NCBI GenBank assembly: GCA_963837775.1
Contig: CAWIOX010000004.1
Span: forward strand, 496,001-560,000
DNA from: CAWIOX01 sp963837775
GTDB taxonomy: Bacteria; Pseudomonadota; Gammaproteobacteria; Burkholderiales; Burkholderiaceae_D
Reading direction: 5' to 3'
DNA length: 64,000 bases
Shown here: positions 51,697 to 60,844 of the stretch, piece by piece
Position numbering within the stretch: position 1 is the stretch's first letter
How the letters are laid out: every line of letters begins with the position of its first letter
Position numbers and translations under genes: made by a program
The notes under the pieces: generated by a model
The model's database searches: none
What the model was told of the DNA's origin: nothing
The model's input: the letters and a program-made list of their open reading frames with translations, nothing else

Positions 51697-52409
51697 GCGA
51701 TTTCGACACACTGGTCGCAGCCACGCAAGCCACACTGAGCCGCATCGCCAGCGACTTCACGCCGGCCGTATTCGCCTCCAGCCTGGCGGCCGAAGACATG
51801 GTGCTGACCGATCTGATCCTGCGCGCCAAGTTGCCGATCGGCATCTTCACGCTGGAAACCGGCCGTCTGCACGCAGAAACCCTGAGCGTGATTGATCGCA
51901 TCAAGGACACCTATGGCTATGATGTCGCGCTGTACCGGCCCGAACCGGCTGCAGTGGACGCCTACGTGCAACAGAATGGCCTGAATGCATTCTATGAAAG
52001 CATAGACCTGCGCAAGGAATGCTGCCGCATCCGCAAGATCGAACCGCTGGGCCGCGCTCTGGCAGGCAACAAGGCATGGATCACCGGCCAACGGCGCGCC
52101 CAATCGACCACCCGGGCCGCACTGGATGTGCAGGAAGACGATCCGGCGCACGGCATGGCCAAGTTCAATCCACTGGCCGACTGGTCGGAACAGGACGTTT
52201 GGCACTATATCCGCAGCAACAATGTGCCTTACAATTCGTTGCACGACAAAGGCTATCCGTCGATCGGCTGCGAACCTTGCACCCGCGCCATCCAGCCTGG
52301 CGAAGACGTACGCGCCGGACGCTGGTGGTGGGAAAACCCGGACACCAAGGAATGCGGCCTCCACGTCGTCGATGGCAAACTCATCCGTATCAAACCAGTA
52401 TCTGCATAA
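51693..52409 (+). CDS. cysH: Adenylylsulfate (APS) reductase
   Basis: Assimilatory reductase of 238 residues converting APS to sulfite. The N-terminal ATP-pyrophosphatase-like fold has FASSLAAEDMVLTDLIL and IFTLETGRLHAETL. Cysteine pairs ECCRIRKIEPL (near residue 110) and GCEPCTRA (near 190) form the 4Fe-4S site of the APS-type, and ECGLH near the end holds the catalytic cysteine. The cluster cysteines make APS rather than PAPS the expected substrate, which fits the absence of cysC. Confidence 0.94.
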   Translation: MSDFDTLVAATQATLSRIASDFTPAVFASSLAAEDMVLTDLILRAKLPIGIFTLETGRLHAETLSVIDRIKDTYGYDVALYRPEPAAVDAYVQQNGLNAFYESIDLRKECCRIRKIEPLGRALAGNKAWITGQRRAQSTTRAALDVQEDDPAHGMAKFNPLADWSEQDVWHYIRSNNVPYNSLHDKGYPSIGCEPCTRAIQPGEDVRAGRWWWENPDTKECGLHVVDGKLIRIKPVSA

Positions 52410-52426
52410 ATATCGGCATAAATATC

Positions 52427-53362
52427 ATGACATCTGCAGTAGAAAAACACTTTATCGATGCCGCCAGCAACCGTCATCTGGACTGGCTGGAATCCGAAGC
52501 AATCCACATCATGCGCGAAGTGGCGGCCGAATGCGCGAATCCGGCATTGCTGTTCTCGGGCGGCAAGGACTCCGTGGTGCTGCTGCGCATCGCCGAAAAG
52601 GCGTTCCGTCCAGGCAAGTTCCCGTTCCCGCTGGTGCATATCGACACCGGCCACAATTTCGCCGAAGTAATCGAATTCCGCGACCGCCGTGCCGCCGAAC
52701 TGGGTGAACGGCTGATCGTGCGTTCGGTCGAGGATTCGATCAAGCGCGGCACCGTGCGTCTGCGCAATCCGGCAACCGATTCGCGCAATGCGGCACAGGC
52801 AGTTACACTACTCGAAACCATCGCTGAATTCCAGTTCGATGCCTGCATCGGCGGCGCCCGCCGCGATGAAGAAAAAGCCCGCGCCAAGGAACGCATCTTC
52901 TCGTTCCGCGACGAATTCGGCCAATGGGACCCGAAAGCGCAGCGCCCCGAACTATGGGACCTGTACAACACCCGCGTCCATCCGGGCGAAAACATGCGTG
53001 TGTTCCCGATCTCCAACTGGACTGAACTCGACGTCTGGCAATATATCGAGCGCGAAAAACTGGCGTTGCCGCCGATCTACTTTGCGCATGAGCGCCAGGT
53101 AATTCCACGCAACGGCCTGCTGGTGCCGCTGACCGACCTGACTCCGGCCAAGGAAGGCGAGACCGTCGAGACGCAAGTCGTGCGCTTCCGCACCGTCGGC
53201 GATATTTCCTGCACCTGCCCGGTTGCCTCGGATGCCACCACTGTCGAGGCGATCATTGCCGAGACCGCCATTACCCAAATTACGGAGCGCGGCGCAACCC
53301 GCATGGATGACCAGACATCCGAAGCCTCCATGGAAAAACGCAAGAAAGCAGGTTATTTCTGA
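52427..53362 (+). CDS. cysD: Sulfate adenylyltransferase subunit 2
   Basis: Small, catalytic subunit of ATP sulfurylase, 311 residues. PP-loop LLFSGGKDSVVLLRIA near residue 35, then HIDTGHNFAEVIEFRD, CIGGARRDEEKARAKERIFSFRD, and RFRTVGDISCTCPVASDA. The first ATG after the cysH stop, at 52427, gives the usual N-terminus. Its stop overlaps cysN as TGATG. Confidence 0.95.
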   Translation: MTSAVEKHFIDAASNRHLDWLESEAIHIMREVAAECANPALLFSGGKDSVVLLRIAEKAFRPGKFPFPLVHIDTGHNFAEVIEFRDRRAAELGERLIVRSVEDSIKRGTVRLRNPATDSRNAAQAVTLLETIAEFQFDACIGGARRDEEKARAKERIFSFRDEFGQWDPKAQRPELWDLYNTRVHPGENMRVFPISNWTELDVWQYIEREKLALPPIYFAHERQVIPRNGLLVPLTDLTPAKEGETVETQVVRFRTVGDISCTCPVASDATTVEAIIAETAITQITERGATRMDDQTSEASMEKRKKAGYF

Positions 53363-54684
53363 TGAACGCAATCGTTTCTGAAACTGTACTGAGCGAACTG
53401 AAAAAAGAACGCGGCCTGCTGCGCTTCATCACTGCCGGTTCCGTCGATGATGGCAAGAGCACATTGATTGGCCGCCTGCTGTTCGACAGCAAGGGCATAT
53501 TTGCCGATCAACTGGATGCAATGTCCCGCGCCAAGCACAAGCGCACGGTCGGTGACACGATTGACTTGTCATTGCTGACCGATGGCCTGGAAGCCGAGCG
53601 CGAACAAGGCATCACGATTGACGTTGCTTACCGCTATTTCGCCACGCCCAAGCGCAAGTTCATCATCGCCGACACGCCCGGTCATGAGCAATACACGCGC
53701 AACATGGTCACCGGCGCATCGACTGCCGACGCAGTCATCATTCTGGTGGACGTCTCCAAGGTAAAGCTGGGCGATGACGGCAGCGTCGAGTTGCTGGTGC
53801 AGACCAAGCGCCATTCGACCATTGCCCACTTGCTGCAAATCGAGCACGTGGTGGTTGCCGTCAACAAGATGGATCTGGTCAACTATGATCAGACCGTGTA
53901 TGACCGCATCGTGGCCGCTTATCAGGAGTTCGCGCAGCAGCTCGGCCTGAAAGACATCCATCCGATCCCTCTGTCCGCGCTGGCCGGCGACAACGTGGTG
54001 ACTGCCGGCGACAACATGCCGTGGTATCAGGGTCCGACCCTGATCGAACTGCTGGAATCCCTCAGCGTCTACGATGAATCGCACGACGAGCCGTTCCGCT
54101 TTCCGGTGCAACTGGTGGCACGCCATAACGGCCATGAAGCCAATGATTTCCGCGGCTACATGGGACGCATCGAAGCCGGCATGGTCAGCAAGGGCGACAA
54201 ACTGGTAGTCCAGCCTAGCGGCCAGAGCGCAACGGTGAAAGACATCCTGACGCTGGAAGGCTCACTGCCCTCGGCTGTCGTTGGCCAATCGGTCACCATC
54301 CTGCTCGATGAATACCTGGACATCTCGCGCGGCGACATGCTGGCAGCCGTCGAGCGTCCGGCGACCTTGCTCAAGACGGTAAATGCCGATATCTGCTGGC
54401 TGTCAGAAGAACCGCTCGACTTGCGTCGCAAGTACTGGCTCAAGCACACTACCAAACAGGTTGCTGCCAAGATCACGAAAATTGAAACGCTGCTGGACAT
54501 CAACACCCAGGAAAAACACACAGCTGAAATCGTCAAGCTCAACGATATTGCCCGCATCAGCATCAATGTTCAGCAAGCTCTGGCAGCCGATGCCTATGAT
54601 GCGATCCGCACTACCGGCGCCTTCATCCTGATTGATGAAGTCACGCACCAGACCGTCGCTGCAGGCATGATCCGTCTGGATTAA
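53362..54684 (+). CDS. cysN: Sulfate adenylyltransferase subunit 1 (GTPase)
   Basis: GTPase subunit of ATP sulfurylase, 440 residues, similar to elongation factor Tu. G1 GSVDDGKSTLIGRLLFD near residue 24, G3 DTPGHEQYTRN, G4 NKMDLVNYDQ, G2 region EREQGITIDVAYRYF. Beta-barrel domains follow. It lacks a fused CysC kinase domain. The last gene of the operon, followed by a clear terminator. Confidence 0.95.
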   Translation: MNAIVSETVLSELKKERGLLRFITAGSVDDGKSTLIGRLLFDSKGIFADQLDAMSRAKHKRTVGDTIDLSLLTDGLEAEREQGITIDVAYRYFATPKRKFIIADTPGHEQYTRNMVTGASTADAVIILVDVSKVKLGDDGSVELLVQTKRHSTIAHLLQIEHVVVAVNKMDLVNYDQTVYDRIVAAYQEFAQQLGLKDIHPIPLSALAGDNVVTAGDNMPWYQGPTLIELLESLSVYDESHDEPFRFPVQLVARHNGHEANDFRGYMGRIEAGMVSKGDKLVVQPSGQSATVKDILTLEGSLPSAVVGQSVTILLDEYLDISRGDMLAAVERPATLLKTVNADICWLSEEPLDLRRKYWLKHTTKQVAAKITKIETLLDINTQEKHTAEIVKLNDIARISINVQQALAADAYDAIRTTGAFILIDEVTHQTVAAGMIRLD

Positions 54685-54715
54685 TTAAACCATTGATAGT
54701 TTGAAGAAGTTGGCA

Positions 54716-54741
54716 GGGGCGCACCAAGTGTGCCCCTTTTT
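54716..54741 (+). terminator. Factor-independent terminator after cysN
   Basis: GGGGCGCAC-CAA-GTGTGCCCC stem (one G-T pair) followed directly by five to six T residues, 32 bp past the cysN stop. Confidence 0.88.
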
Positions 54742-54821
54742 ACGAATGGCAATGCTCAAGCGGAGCACAGCCGTTGTAAAACTGGATAAAATACATTTTC
54801 AAATCAGCAGAAAGAAATTGC

Positions 54822-55550
54822 ATGACAGCAGCATTGGGGAAAGTTTTTTTAATCGGTGCCGGCCCCGGTGCCGCCGACCTGATTACGGTGCGCGGTGCGC
54901 GAATCCTGGCGCAAGCCGATGTGGTGCTGCACGATGCGCTCGTCACCGAGGAAATGCTCGCGCTGTGCCCGCAGGCAGTTAAAATCCCGGTTGGAAAACG
55001 CTCCGGCCAGCGCTCGATGGCGCAAACTGCCATCAATCAGCAGATCATTGCATCCGCACGACAGCATGCACTGGTGGTACGTTTGAAGGGCGGCGACCCA
55101 ATGCTGTTCGGTCGCGCCGATGAAGAATTGTGCGCACTGGAAGGCGCGGGCATCAGCGTTGAAATCGTTCCCGGCATCACCACCGCACTGGCGGCAGCAG
55201 CCAGCGTGCAACAACCGCTGACCCAGCGCGGCATTGCACGCAGTGTGGCTTTTTTCACCTCCACCAATGCACCGGAACACCCTGAACAAACCACCCTGCC
55301 CGATAGCGACACTCTGGTTCAATACATGGGCGGTAATGAAGCGATCAAAACCGCCGGACGCCTGTTGCAACAAGGGCGCCCTTTGCATACGCCCGTCATT
55401 GTGATTGAAAATTGCAGTCGTCCCAACCAGAAGATTTTCCGCATGACCTTGAAGGAATTGGCGCACGGCTTGAATGGGATGACAGGCCCCGTATTGGTGA
55501 TGATGGGAGAAGCAATGCGGCAGCGGGATAGTAAAAAAAATATTTCCTAG
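54822..55550 (+). CDS. cobA: Uroporphyrinogen-III C-methyltransferase
   Basis: SUMT of 242 residues, making precorrin-2 with two SAM. Motifs: KVFLIGAGPGAADLITVRGARIL, VGKRSGQRSMAQTAINQ, VVRLKGGDPMLFGRADEEL, EIVPGITTALAAAA. The 22-residue C-terminus ends in a basic tail. It lacks the CysG dehydrogenase/ferrochelatase half. Precorrin-2 from this gene can feed both the siroheme of CysI and the cobalamin operon. It is separated from cysN by a terminator and so has its own promoter region (54742-54821). Confidence 0.94.
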   Translation: MTAALGKVFLIGAGPGAADLITVRGARILAQADVVLHDALVTEEMLALCPQAVKIPVGKRSGQRSMAQTAINQQIIASARQHALVVRLKGGDPMLFGRADEELCALEGAGISVEIVPGITTALAAAASVQQPLTQRGIARSVAFFTSTNAPEHPEQTTLPDSDTLVQYMGGNEAIKTAGRLLQQGRPLHTPVIVIENCSRPNQKIFRMTLKELAHGLNGMTGPVLVMMGEAMRQRDSKKNIS

Positions 55551-55635
55551 CCTGCCCCGGAACCTGCACAGCCAGGTTACCCGGAGACCAGTTGGCGCAT
55601 GATGAGAAAAACCGGGCGAACAAAGCCCATCACTA

Positions 55636-56025
55636 TCAAACCAGCGGAACCGCGCGCAGACAATACTGCGCGATCGCTTCCAAAACCGAGCTATCCTCCC
55701 CCACTGCATCAACCTTACTCAGCTTCAAGCCCGGATAAGCTGCCCGCATTTGCTCGATCAAAATAGGCAAGTCTTTCAATACATGACCACCCTGCCCTAA
55801 AAAAACGGGCACGATGACGATGTCAGTGCAGCCGGCTTTGACAAGTTCTGCGACCGCAGCCGGCAAATCGGGCGTCATGAACTCGAGATAGGCATTGCAT
55901 ACCGTGACTTCAGGCTGCGCCAATTGCGTGATCTGCTGCAAGCGCTCAAAAGGCACCGCCCAACGCGGGTCGCGCGCACCGTGCGCGAACAATACCAGTG
56001 CCGGCCGCTTGGATTGTGTATTCAT
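55636..56025 (-). CDS. Small CbiX/SirB-type chelatase
   Basis: A single-domain CbiX (CbiX-S/SirB-like) protein of 129 residues. Motif ALVLFAHGARDPRWAVPFERL near residue 9 has the metal-binding histidine; the second is VIVPVFLGQGGHVLKDLPILIEQM. It may chelate iron into sirohydrochlorin for siroheme or act as a second cobalt chelatase. It is convergent with the SUMT gene and overlaps the lptG stop (TAATG). A precorrin-2 dehydrogenase gene is not visible nearby. Confidence 0.88.
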   Translation of the reverse strand: MNTQSKRPALVLFAHGARDPRWAVPFERLQQITQLAQPEVTVCNAYLEFMTPDLPAAVAELVKAGCTDIVIVPVFLGQGGHVLKDLPILIEQMRAAYPGLKLSKVDAVGEDSSVLEAIAQYCLRAVPLV

Positions 56026-57159
56026 TAATGTCTTTCCACCCACCATAATGCCCCCAGCGCTGCCAGCAGGAATAGTGCGCTCGGCAATATTGCAGTTACC
56101 AGTGCCGGCCACGTATTCAATAGTCCAACGTGCGAGAACAAGCTGTTAATCAACTGAAAACTGACGCCAATCATGATGCCGGTAAATATCTTGAGACTAA
56201 CGCCTCCGGAACGAAAGTGCAGATAGGCAAATGGCAAGGCCAGCGCCATCATCACAAAGATGGCAAAAGGATAGATGATTTTTTTCCAGAACGCGATTTC
56301 ATAACGTGCGGTACCCTGCTTGTTTTCAGCAAGATGCCTGGTATAGGCGGCCAGATCCACTGCCGACATCCGGTCCGGATCTGCGAAGAGTACAGACAGG
56401 ATTTCAGGCGTCACTTCCGACGCCATTTCCTTGCTGGCCAGTTTTTTTGTCACTACCGTGGCCTTCATGTCCTTGGCAAAGGATGCACCGGGAAACAATG
56501 TTTCGGACACCTCAGTCAAGCGCCAGATATTCGAGCCGGCATAGTCGGCACGCGCTGCAGAAATCATGCTGGTCATATGAAACTCACGGTCCAGCTCGTA
56601 CAATTTCACATCAAGCAATTGCCCGTCAGTGCGCATTTCCCGCACATTGATGAACCGTACGCCGATTGCATCCCCGCTGACACCCTGTGCCTTGATCACA
56701 TCCTTGGTCCACAAACCGGTGCGGAATTGCTGCGACATGGGCGACCCTTGCGCGCGCAACTTCAGTTTTTCAGCAAACTGCGCACTCGCCGGCACCACGA
56801 ATTCCCCCAGCAGAAACGTTAGCAATAACGAATAACAATCCGATCTTTGCCAGCATCCAACCGGCCAGAAAGGTCGACATGCTGGCGGCACGCATGATGG
56901 TGAACTCAGAGTTTGAGGCAAATTGCGCCAGCGCATAGATGGTGCCGATCAGCGCCGCAATCGGCATCAGCTCATAGGTATAGCCGGGCAAACCCAGCAC
57001 TACATATAGAAAGGCATGCTGCAGCTGATAGCCGCCATGCCCGACCGCCTGCAATTCACCGATCAGGTCGAAAAAGGCAAACAAGGCCAGGAAAGCGGCC
57101 AGCACGAATAATACGGAACGGATGATTTCGGATGAAAAATAACGTTGCAATACAGTCAT
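56025..57159 (-). CDS. lptG: LPS export permease LptG, one frameshift
   Basis: LptG, one of two YjgP/YjgQ permeases of the LptBFG complex that extracts lipopolysaccharide from the inner membrane. N-terminus LQRYFSSEIIRSVLFVLAAFLALFAFFDLIGEL, then YELMPIAALIGTIYALAQFASNSEFTIMRAAS. The frame shifts near 56826 (extra A) into TFLLGEFVVPASAQFAEKL, followed by the periplasmic domain and C-terminal membrane segments IYPFAIFVMMALALPFAY and LINSLFSHVGLL. Restored length is about 378 residues. Because LptG is normally essential, the frameshift is almost certainly an error. The start overlaps the lptF stop as ATGA. Confidence 0.93.
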
Positions 57160-58289
57160 TGCGATACCGCCCGCTGAAACAGTCTTGCATGCTTGATAGC
57201 CGACCAGATGACCGATGGATGGTAACGGCTGTTCACGTTCAGTCGCCACCAGAACATCAGCACCATCAGAGAAAAAGCCATCAGATGCATCGGCCACCAG
57301 GCCATGTTGAACGACCAGCGTCCTTGGACCACGGAGGCCTGAAAGAAACTGATCATATTGCTATAGGTGATGAACAACAACAATGCGATGATCAGATTGG
57401 CCGAACGTCCGGCACGCGGGTTCACGAAACTCAGAGGAATTGCCAGCAGCATCAGCAGCAGGCACATCAATGGCAAGGATAGTCGCCACAGCAGTTCACC
57501 CATATTGAAACTGGTTCTATCCTGCAGCAAGGCCATGGTGGACAAGGAGCGGGCATTCTTGTCTCCGATCGAGGACTGAGAATGCGGGACGACCAGTACG
57601 CCGTATTTTTCGAATTCCATCAGCTTGAAGTCAGGCTGATTCATTACGCCCTCATAACGACGGCCTTGCTGCATCAGCAAAAACTTGTCGCCATGACTGT
57701 CGGTCTCAATGGTGCCTTCTTTGGCCACCACTACACTGGTTCGCCCATTCGTGGTGGTATTGACAAAGACGTTTTGTACCTTGCTTGTATCACCGGACAG
57801 GCCTTCAACGAAAAAAATACGGTTGGCCGAAGCCGATTCCTGAAATTTTCCCGGCGATACCTTGGAGACATCCTCGCGCTTCTCGAAACGTTCCCTGAAT
57901 TGCGCACTTTGCCGGTTGGCCCATGGTGTCGCCTGAAAACTCAAGGCGGCAGTCAACAAAACGATGGGCATGCCGAACGATAAAATGGGTTTGATCCAGC
58001 TCGACAGGCTCAAGCCGGAGGCAAACCAGACCACCATTTCCGAATCCTGATAACAGCGGGTGACCACCAGTTGCACCGAAATGAAAGCGGTAAGAATCAG
58101 GATGATGGGCAGATAATTCAGGGCAGAAAATCCGATCAGCTGAACCACGTCGGCAGACGCAACTTTGCCACCTGCGGCCTGGCCCAGAATACGTATCAAC
58201 ATCACTGTGATGGTAATCGTGAAGAGTGTAGTGAAGACGGCGCCGGCGGTACTCACCAATTCGCGTCGTAGCGCGCGCTGAAAGATCAT
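57156..58289 (-). CDS. lptF: LPS export permease LptF
   Basis: Intact LptF of 377 residues. MIFQRALRRELVSTAGAVFTTLFTITITVMLIR opens with the first membrane segment, followed by YLPIILILTAFISVQLVVTRCYQDSEMVVWFASGLSL, a periplasmic beta-jellyroll region, and C-terminal membrane segments (LLWRLSLPLMCLLLMLLAIPLSFVNPRAGRS). The ATG at 58289 is preferred over an upstream extension because it opens the conserved MIFxR start. Divergent from pepA across 39 bp. Confidence 0.95.
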   Translation of the reverse strand: MIFQRALRRELVSTAGAVFTTLFTITITVMLIRILGQAAGGKVASADVVQLIGFSALNYLPIILILTAFISVQLVVTRCYQDSEMVVWFASGLSLSSWIKPILSFGMPIVLLTAALSFQATPWANRQSAQFRERFEKREDVSKVSPGKFQESASANRIFFVEGLSGDTSKVQNVFVNTTTNGRTSVVVAKEGTIETDSHGDKFLLMQQGRRYEGVMNQPDFKLMEFEKYGVLVVPHSQSSIGDKNARSLSTMALLQDRTSFNMGELLWRLSLPLMCLLLMLLAIPLSFVNPRAGRSANLIIALLLFITYSNMISFFQASVVQGRWSFNMAWWPMHLMAFSLMVLMFWWRLNVNSRYHPSVIWSAIKHARLFQRAVSQ

Positions 58290-58328
58290 TCGAAGACTAT
58301 AATTGCAGTTGGACAAAGGGAGTAACGC

Positions 58329-59834
58329 ATGGACTTTAGCATAAAAACATTCGACGCAAAGAACACAATTGCCAGCGTGAAGGCGGCTTGCATTGCTGTC
58401 GGCGTATACGAAAACAAGAAATTGTCAGCGGCAGCGCAAGCGCTGGATCATAAGGGCGCCATCAGCGCAGCCCTCAAATCCGGCGACATCAGCGGCAAAG
58501 CAGGCACGAGCCTGTTGCTGCGTGACCTGGACGGCATTGCCGCCGCACGCATCCTGCTGATCGGTCTGGGCAGCGAAGACAGCATCAAAGACAAGGACCT
58601 GACGCAAGCCGTACAAGCCGTCGCCCGTATATTCAGCACCTTGGGTGCGAACGATGCAATCATCGCGCTGCCATTTGATCAGATCAAGGAACGCGATACG
58701 GCTTGGGCAATTCGCGCCGGCGTTCTCGCGATGCGTGAAAACGCCTATCGCTGCGACAGCTTGAAGAGCAAGAAAGATGCGCCGCAAAACGGCGTCAAGA
58801 AAACTGCTTTCGCGGTCGATGCCACCGCTGCCACTTCAGCCAAAGCAGCGCTGTCGGATGCAATTGCGCTGGCCAACGGCATCGATCTGAGCAAGGATCT
58901 CGGCAACCTGCCGGGTAACGTCTGCACCCCGACTTACCTTGCCAACACTGCCAAGGATCTGGCCAAGGACTACAAGTTCGGCATCGAAGTACTGGATCGC
59001 AAGCAACTGCAGGCACTGAAAATGGGCAGCTTCCTGTCGGTGACCAATGGCAGCGACGAACCGCCAAAATTCATTGTCCTCAAACACATGGGCGGCAAAG
59101 CGAAAGACGCCCCGACCGTATTGGTCGGCAAGGGCATCACTTTCGATTCCGGCGGCATCTCGCTGAAACCGGGTGCCGGCATGGATGAGATGAAATACGA
59201 TATGTGCGGTGCCGCCTCGGTGCTCGGCACCTTCCGTGCAATCGGTGAAATGCAGCTGAAACTGAATGTCATCGCCATCATCCCGACCTGTGAAAACATG
59301 CCGTCCGGCCGCGCCACCAAACCGGGCGATATCGTGACCTCGATGTCCGGCCAGACCATTGAAGTCCTCAATACCGATGCCGAAGGGCGATTGATCCTGT
59401 GCGACGCGCTAACCTATGCCGAGCGCTTCAAGCCGGCTGCCGTGGTTGACATCGCGACCCTGACCGGAGCCTGCATCACGGCGCTGGGCCATCATAATTC
59501 CGGCCTGTTCACCCGCCATGACGCTGCCCATGACGCGCTCGCCGGCGAATTGCTGGCCGCAGGCCGTGCCACCGGCGACACCGCATGGCGCATGCCGATC
59601 GAAGACAGCTATCAGGAACAGCTGAAATCGAATTTCGCCGACATTGCCAACATCGGCGGCCCGGCCGCAGGCAGCATCACTGCCGCCTGCTTCCTGGAGC
59701 GCTTCACCAAGAAATACACATGGGCACATCTGGATATCGCAGGCACCGCCTGGAAAAGCGGCGCAGCCAAAGGTGCAACCGGCCGGCCGGTACCGCTGCT
59801 GACCACTTTCCTGATCCAACGCGCAGCCAAATAA
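58329..59834 (+). CDS. pepA: Cytosol leucyl aminopeptidase
   Basis: M17-family dinuclear-metal aminopeptidase, 501 residues, intact. C-terminal catalytic domain: VLVGKGITFDSGGISLKPGAGMDEMKYDMCGAA with the metal and catalytic lysines near residue 265, NTDAEGRLILCDAL with the signature arginine near 350, and DIATLTGACITALG. N-terminal macro-like domain is less conserved. AAAGGGAG precedes the start. The pepA gene beside lptFG is a common proteobacterial arrangement. Confidence 0.96.
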   Translation: MDFSIKTFDAKNTIASVKAACIAVGVYENKKLSAAAQALDHKGAISAALKSGDISGKAGTSLLLRDLDGIAAARILLIGLGSEDSIKDKDLTQAVQAVARIFSTLGANDAIIALPFDQIKERDTAWAIRAGVLAMRENAYRCDSLKSKKDAPQNGVKKTAFAVDATAATSAKAALSDAIALANGIDLSKDLGNLPGNVCTPTYLANTAKDLAKDYKFGIEVLDRKQLQALKMGSFLSVTNGSDEPPKFIVLKHMGGKAKDAPTVLVGKGITFDSGGISLKPGAGMDEMKYDMCGAASVLGTFRAIGEMQLKLNVIAIIPTCENMPSGRATKPGDIVTSMSGQTIEVLNTDAEGRLILCDALTYAERFKPAAVVDIATLTGACITALGHHNSGLFTRHDAAHDALAGELLAAGRATGDTAWRMPIEDSYQEQLKSNFADIANIGGPAAGSITAACFLERFTKKYTWAHLDIAGTAWKSGAAKGATGRPVPLLTTFLIQRAAK

Positions 59835-59847
59835 AATGCACAAACAG

Positions 59848-59921
59848 GGGGGTATAAGCAATTTTTACCCCTCTGCCGCATATATTCATTGCACTATTAA
59901 AAATACCCATGGCAGTATCTA
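59848..59921 (+). repeat. 74-bp dispersed intergenic repeat, copy F
   Basis: Starts GGGGGTATAAGCAA, carries TGCCGCATATATTCATTGCAC and ATTAAAAATACCC, and ends GGCAGTATCTA. It lies 14 bp past the pepA stop. In this copy GGGGTA and TACCCC can form a hairpin. Confidence 0.75.
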
Positions 59922-59942
59922 CAATCCACTCCTGAACACCAG

Positions 59943-60707
59943 ATGAAGCTAGCTACTTGGAACGTCAACTCTCTTAAAGTTCGCCTGCCACAAGTTCTGC
60001 AATGGCTGGCGGATAACCCGGTCGATGTATTGTGCCTGCAGGAAACCAAGCTCACCGATGACAAGTTCCCTGTGGCGGAAATCGAGGCTGCAGGCTACCA
60101 GGTTGCCTTCACCGGGCAGAAAACCTATAACGGCGTCGCGCTGCTGTCACGTCACCCGATGACCGATGTGGTCAAGAACAATCCGCATTTCGAGGATCCG
60201 CAGCAGCGATTGATCAGCGCCACCATACAAGGCATCCGCGTAGTCTGCGCCTATATCCCGAACGGGCAAGCGGTAGACTCCGATAAATACCAGTACAAAT
60301 TGCAATGGCTGGAGGCGCTGCGCATCTGGTTGACACAAGAGTGTCAGGCACATACTGATCTGGCGCTGCTGGGCGATTACAACATCGCACCGGAAGACCG
60401 TGACGTACATGATCCGATCGCATGGGAAGGTCAGGTGCTATGCTCGGATGCGGAACGCGCTGCCTTTGACCGTTTCCTGAATCTCGGCCTGAAGGATTCC
60501 TTCCGCCTGTTCGAACAGGCGCCAAAATCGTTCAGCTGGTGGGATTACCGCCAAATGGGTTTTCGCCTGAACAAAGGCTTGCGGATAGACCACATCTTGT
60601 TATCTGCCTCATTGGCGGCACGCTGCCACGCCTGCGTGATTGACAAGGTTCCGCGCAAGTGGGAGCAGCCTTCCGACCATGCGCCGGTCATCGCTTCGCT
60701 CGGATAG
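59943..60707 (+). CDS. xthA: Exodeoxyribonuclease III
   Basis: AP endonuclease/3'-exonuclease of base excision repair, 254 residues, intact. Motifs: KLATWNVNSLKVRLPQVLQWL, VLCLQETKLTDDKFP with the metal-binding glutamate, LLGDYNIAPEDRDV, SWWDYRQMGFRLNKGLRIDHILLS and the ending KWEQPSDHAPVIASL with the catalytic aspartate-histidine. It starts 108 bp past pepA, with repeat copy F between. Confidence 0.95.
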   Translation: MKLATWNVNSLKVRLPQVLQWLADNPVDVLCLQETKLTDDKFPVAEIEAAGYQVAFTGQKTYNGVALLSRHPMTDVVKNNPHFEDPQQRLISATIQGIRVVCAYIPNGQAVDSDKYQYKLQWLEALRIWLTQECQAHTDLALLGDYNIAPEDRDVHDPIAWEGQVLCSDAERAAFDRFLNLGLKDSFRLFEQAPKSFSWWDYRQMGFRLNKGLRIDHILLSASLAARCHACVIDKVPRKWEQPSDHAPVIASLG

Positions 60708-60744
60708 CAAGCCTGCAGGCGCAATAAACTCACCCTGAAATAAA

Positions 60745-60785
60745 AATCCCCTGCGCCGACCATTGCGGCAATGCAGGGGAATTTC
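60745..60785 (-). terminator. Terminator downstream of leuA
   Basis: CCCCTGC and GCAGGGG flank an 18-base loop that can extend the stem. On the minus strand the stem is followed by ATTTTTATTT, fitting termination of leuA; it may also serve xthA from the other side. Confidence 0.75.
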
Positions 60786-60844
60786 AGGTGCACGGAATAA
60801 AGCCGGAACCACTGTCGATCAGTAGTTCCGAGCTTATGACGACA

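Noticed and set aside
55551..55635. AACCTG/CAGGTT hairpin between SUMT and the small CbiX as a terminator
   Set aside because: Six-base stem with no T tract; too weak to call.
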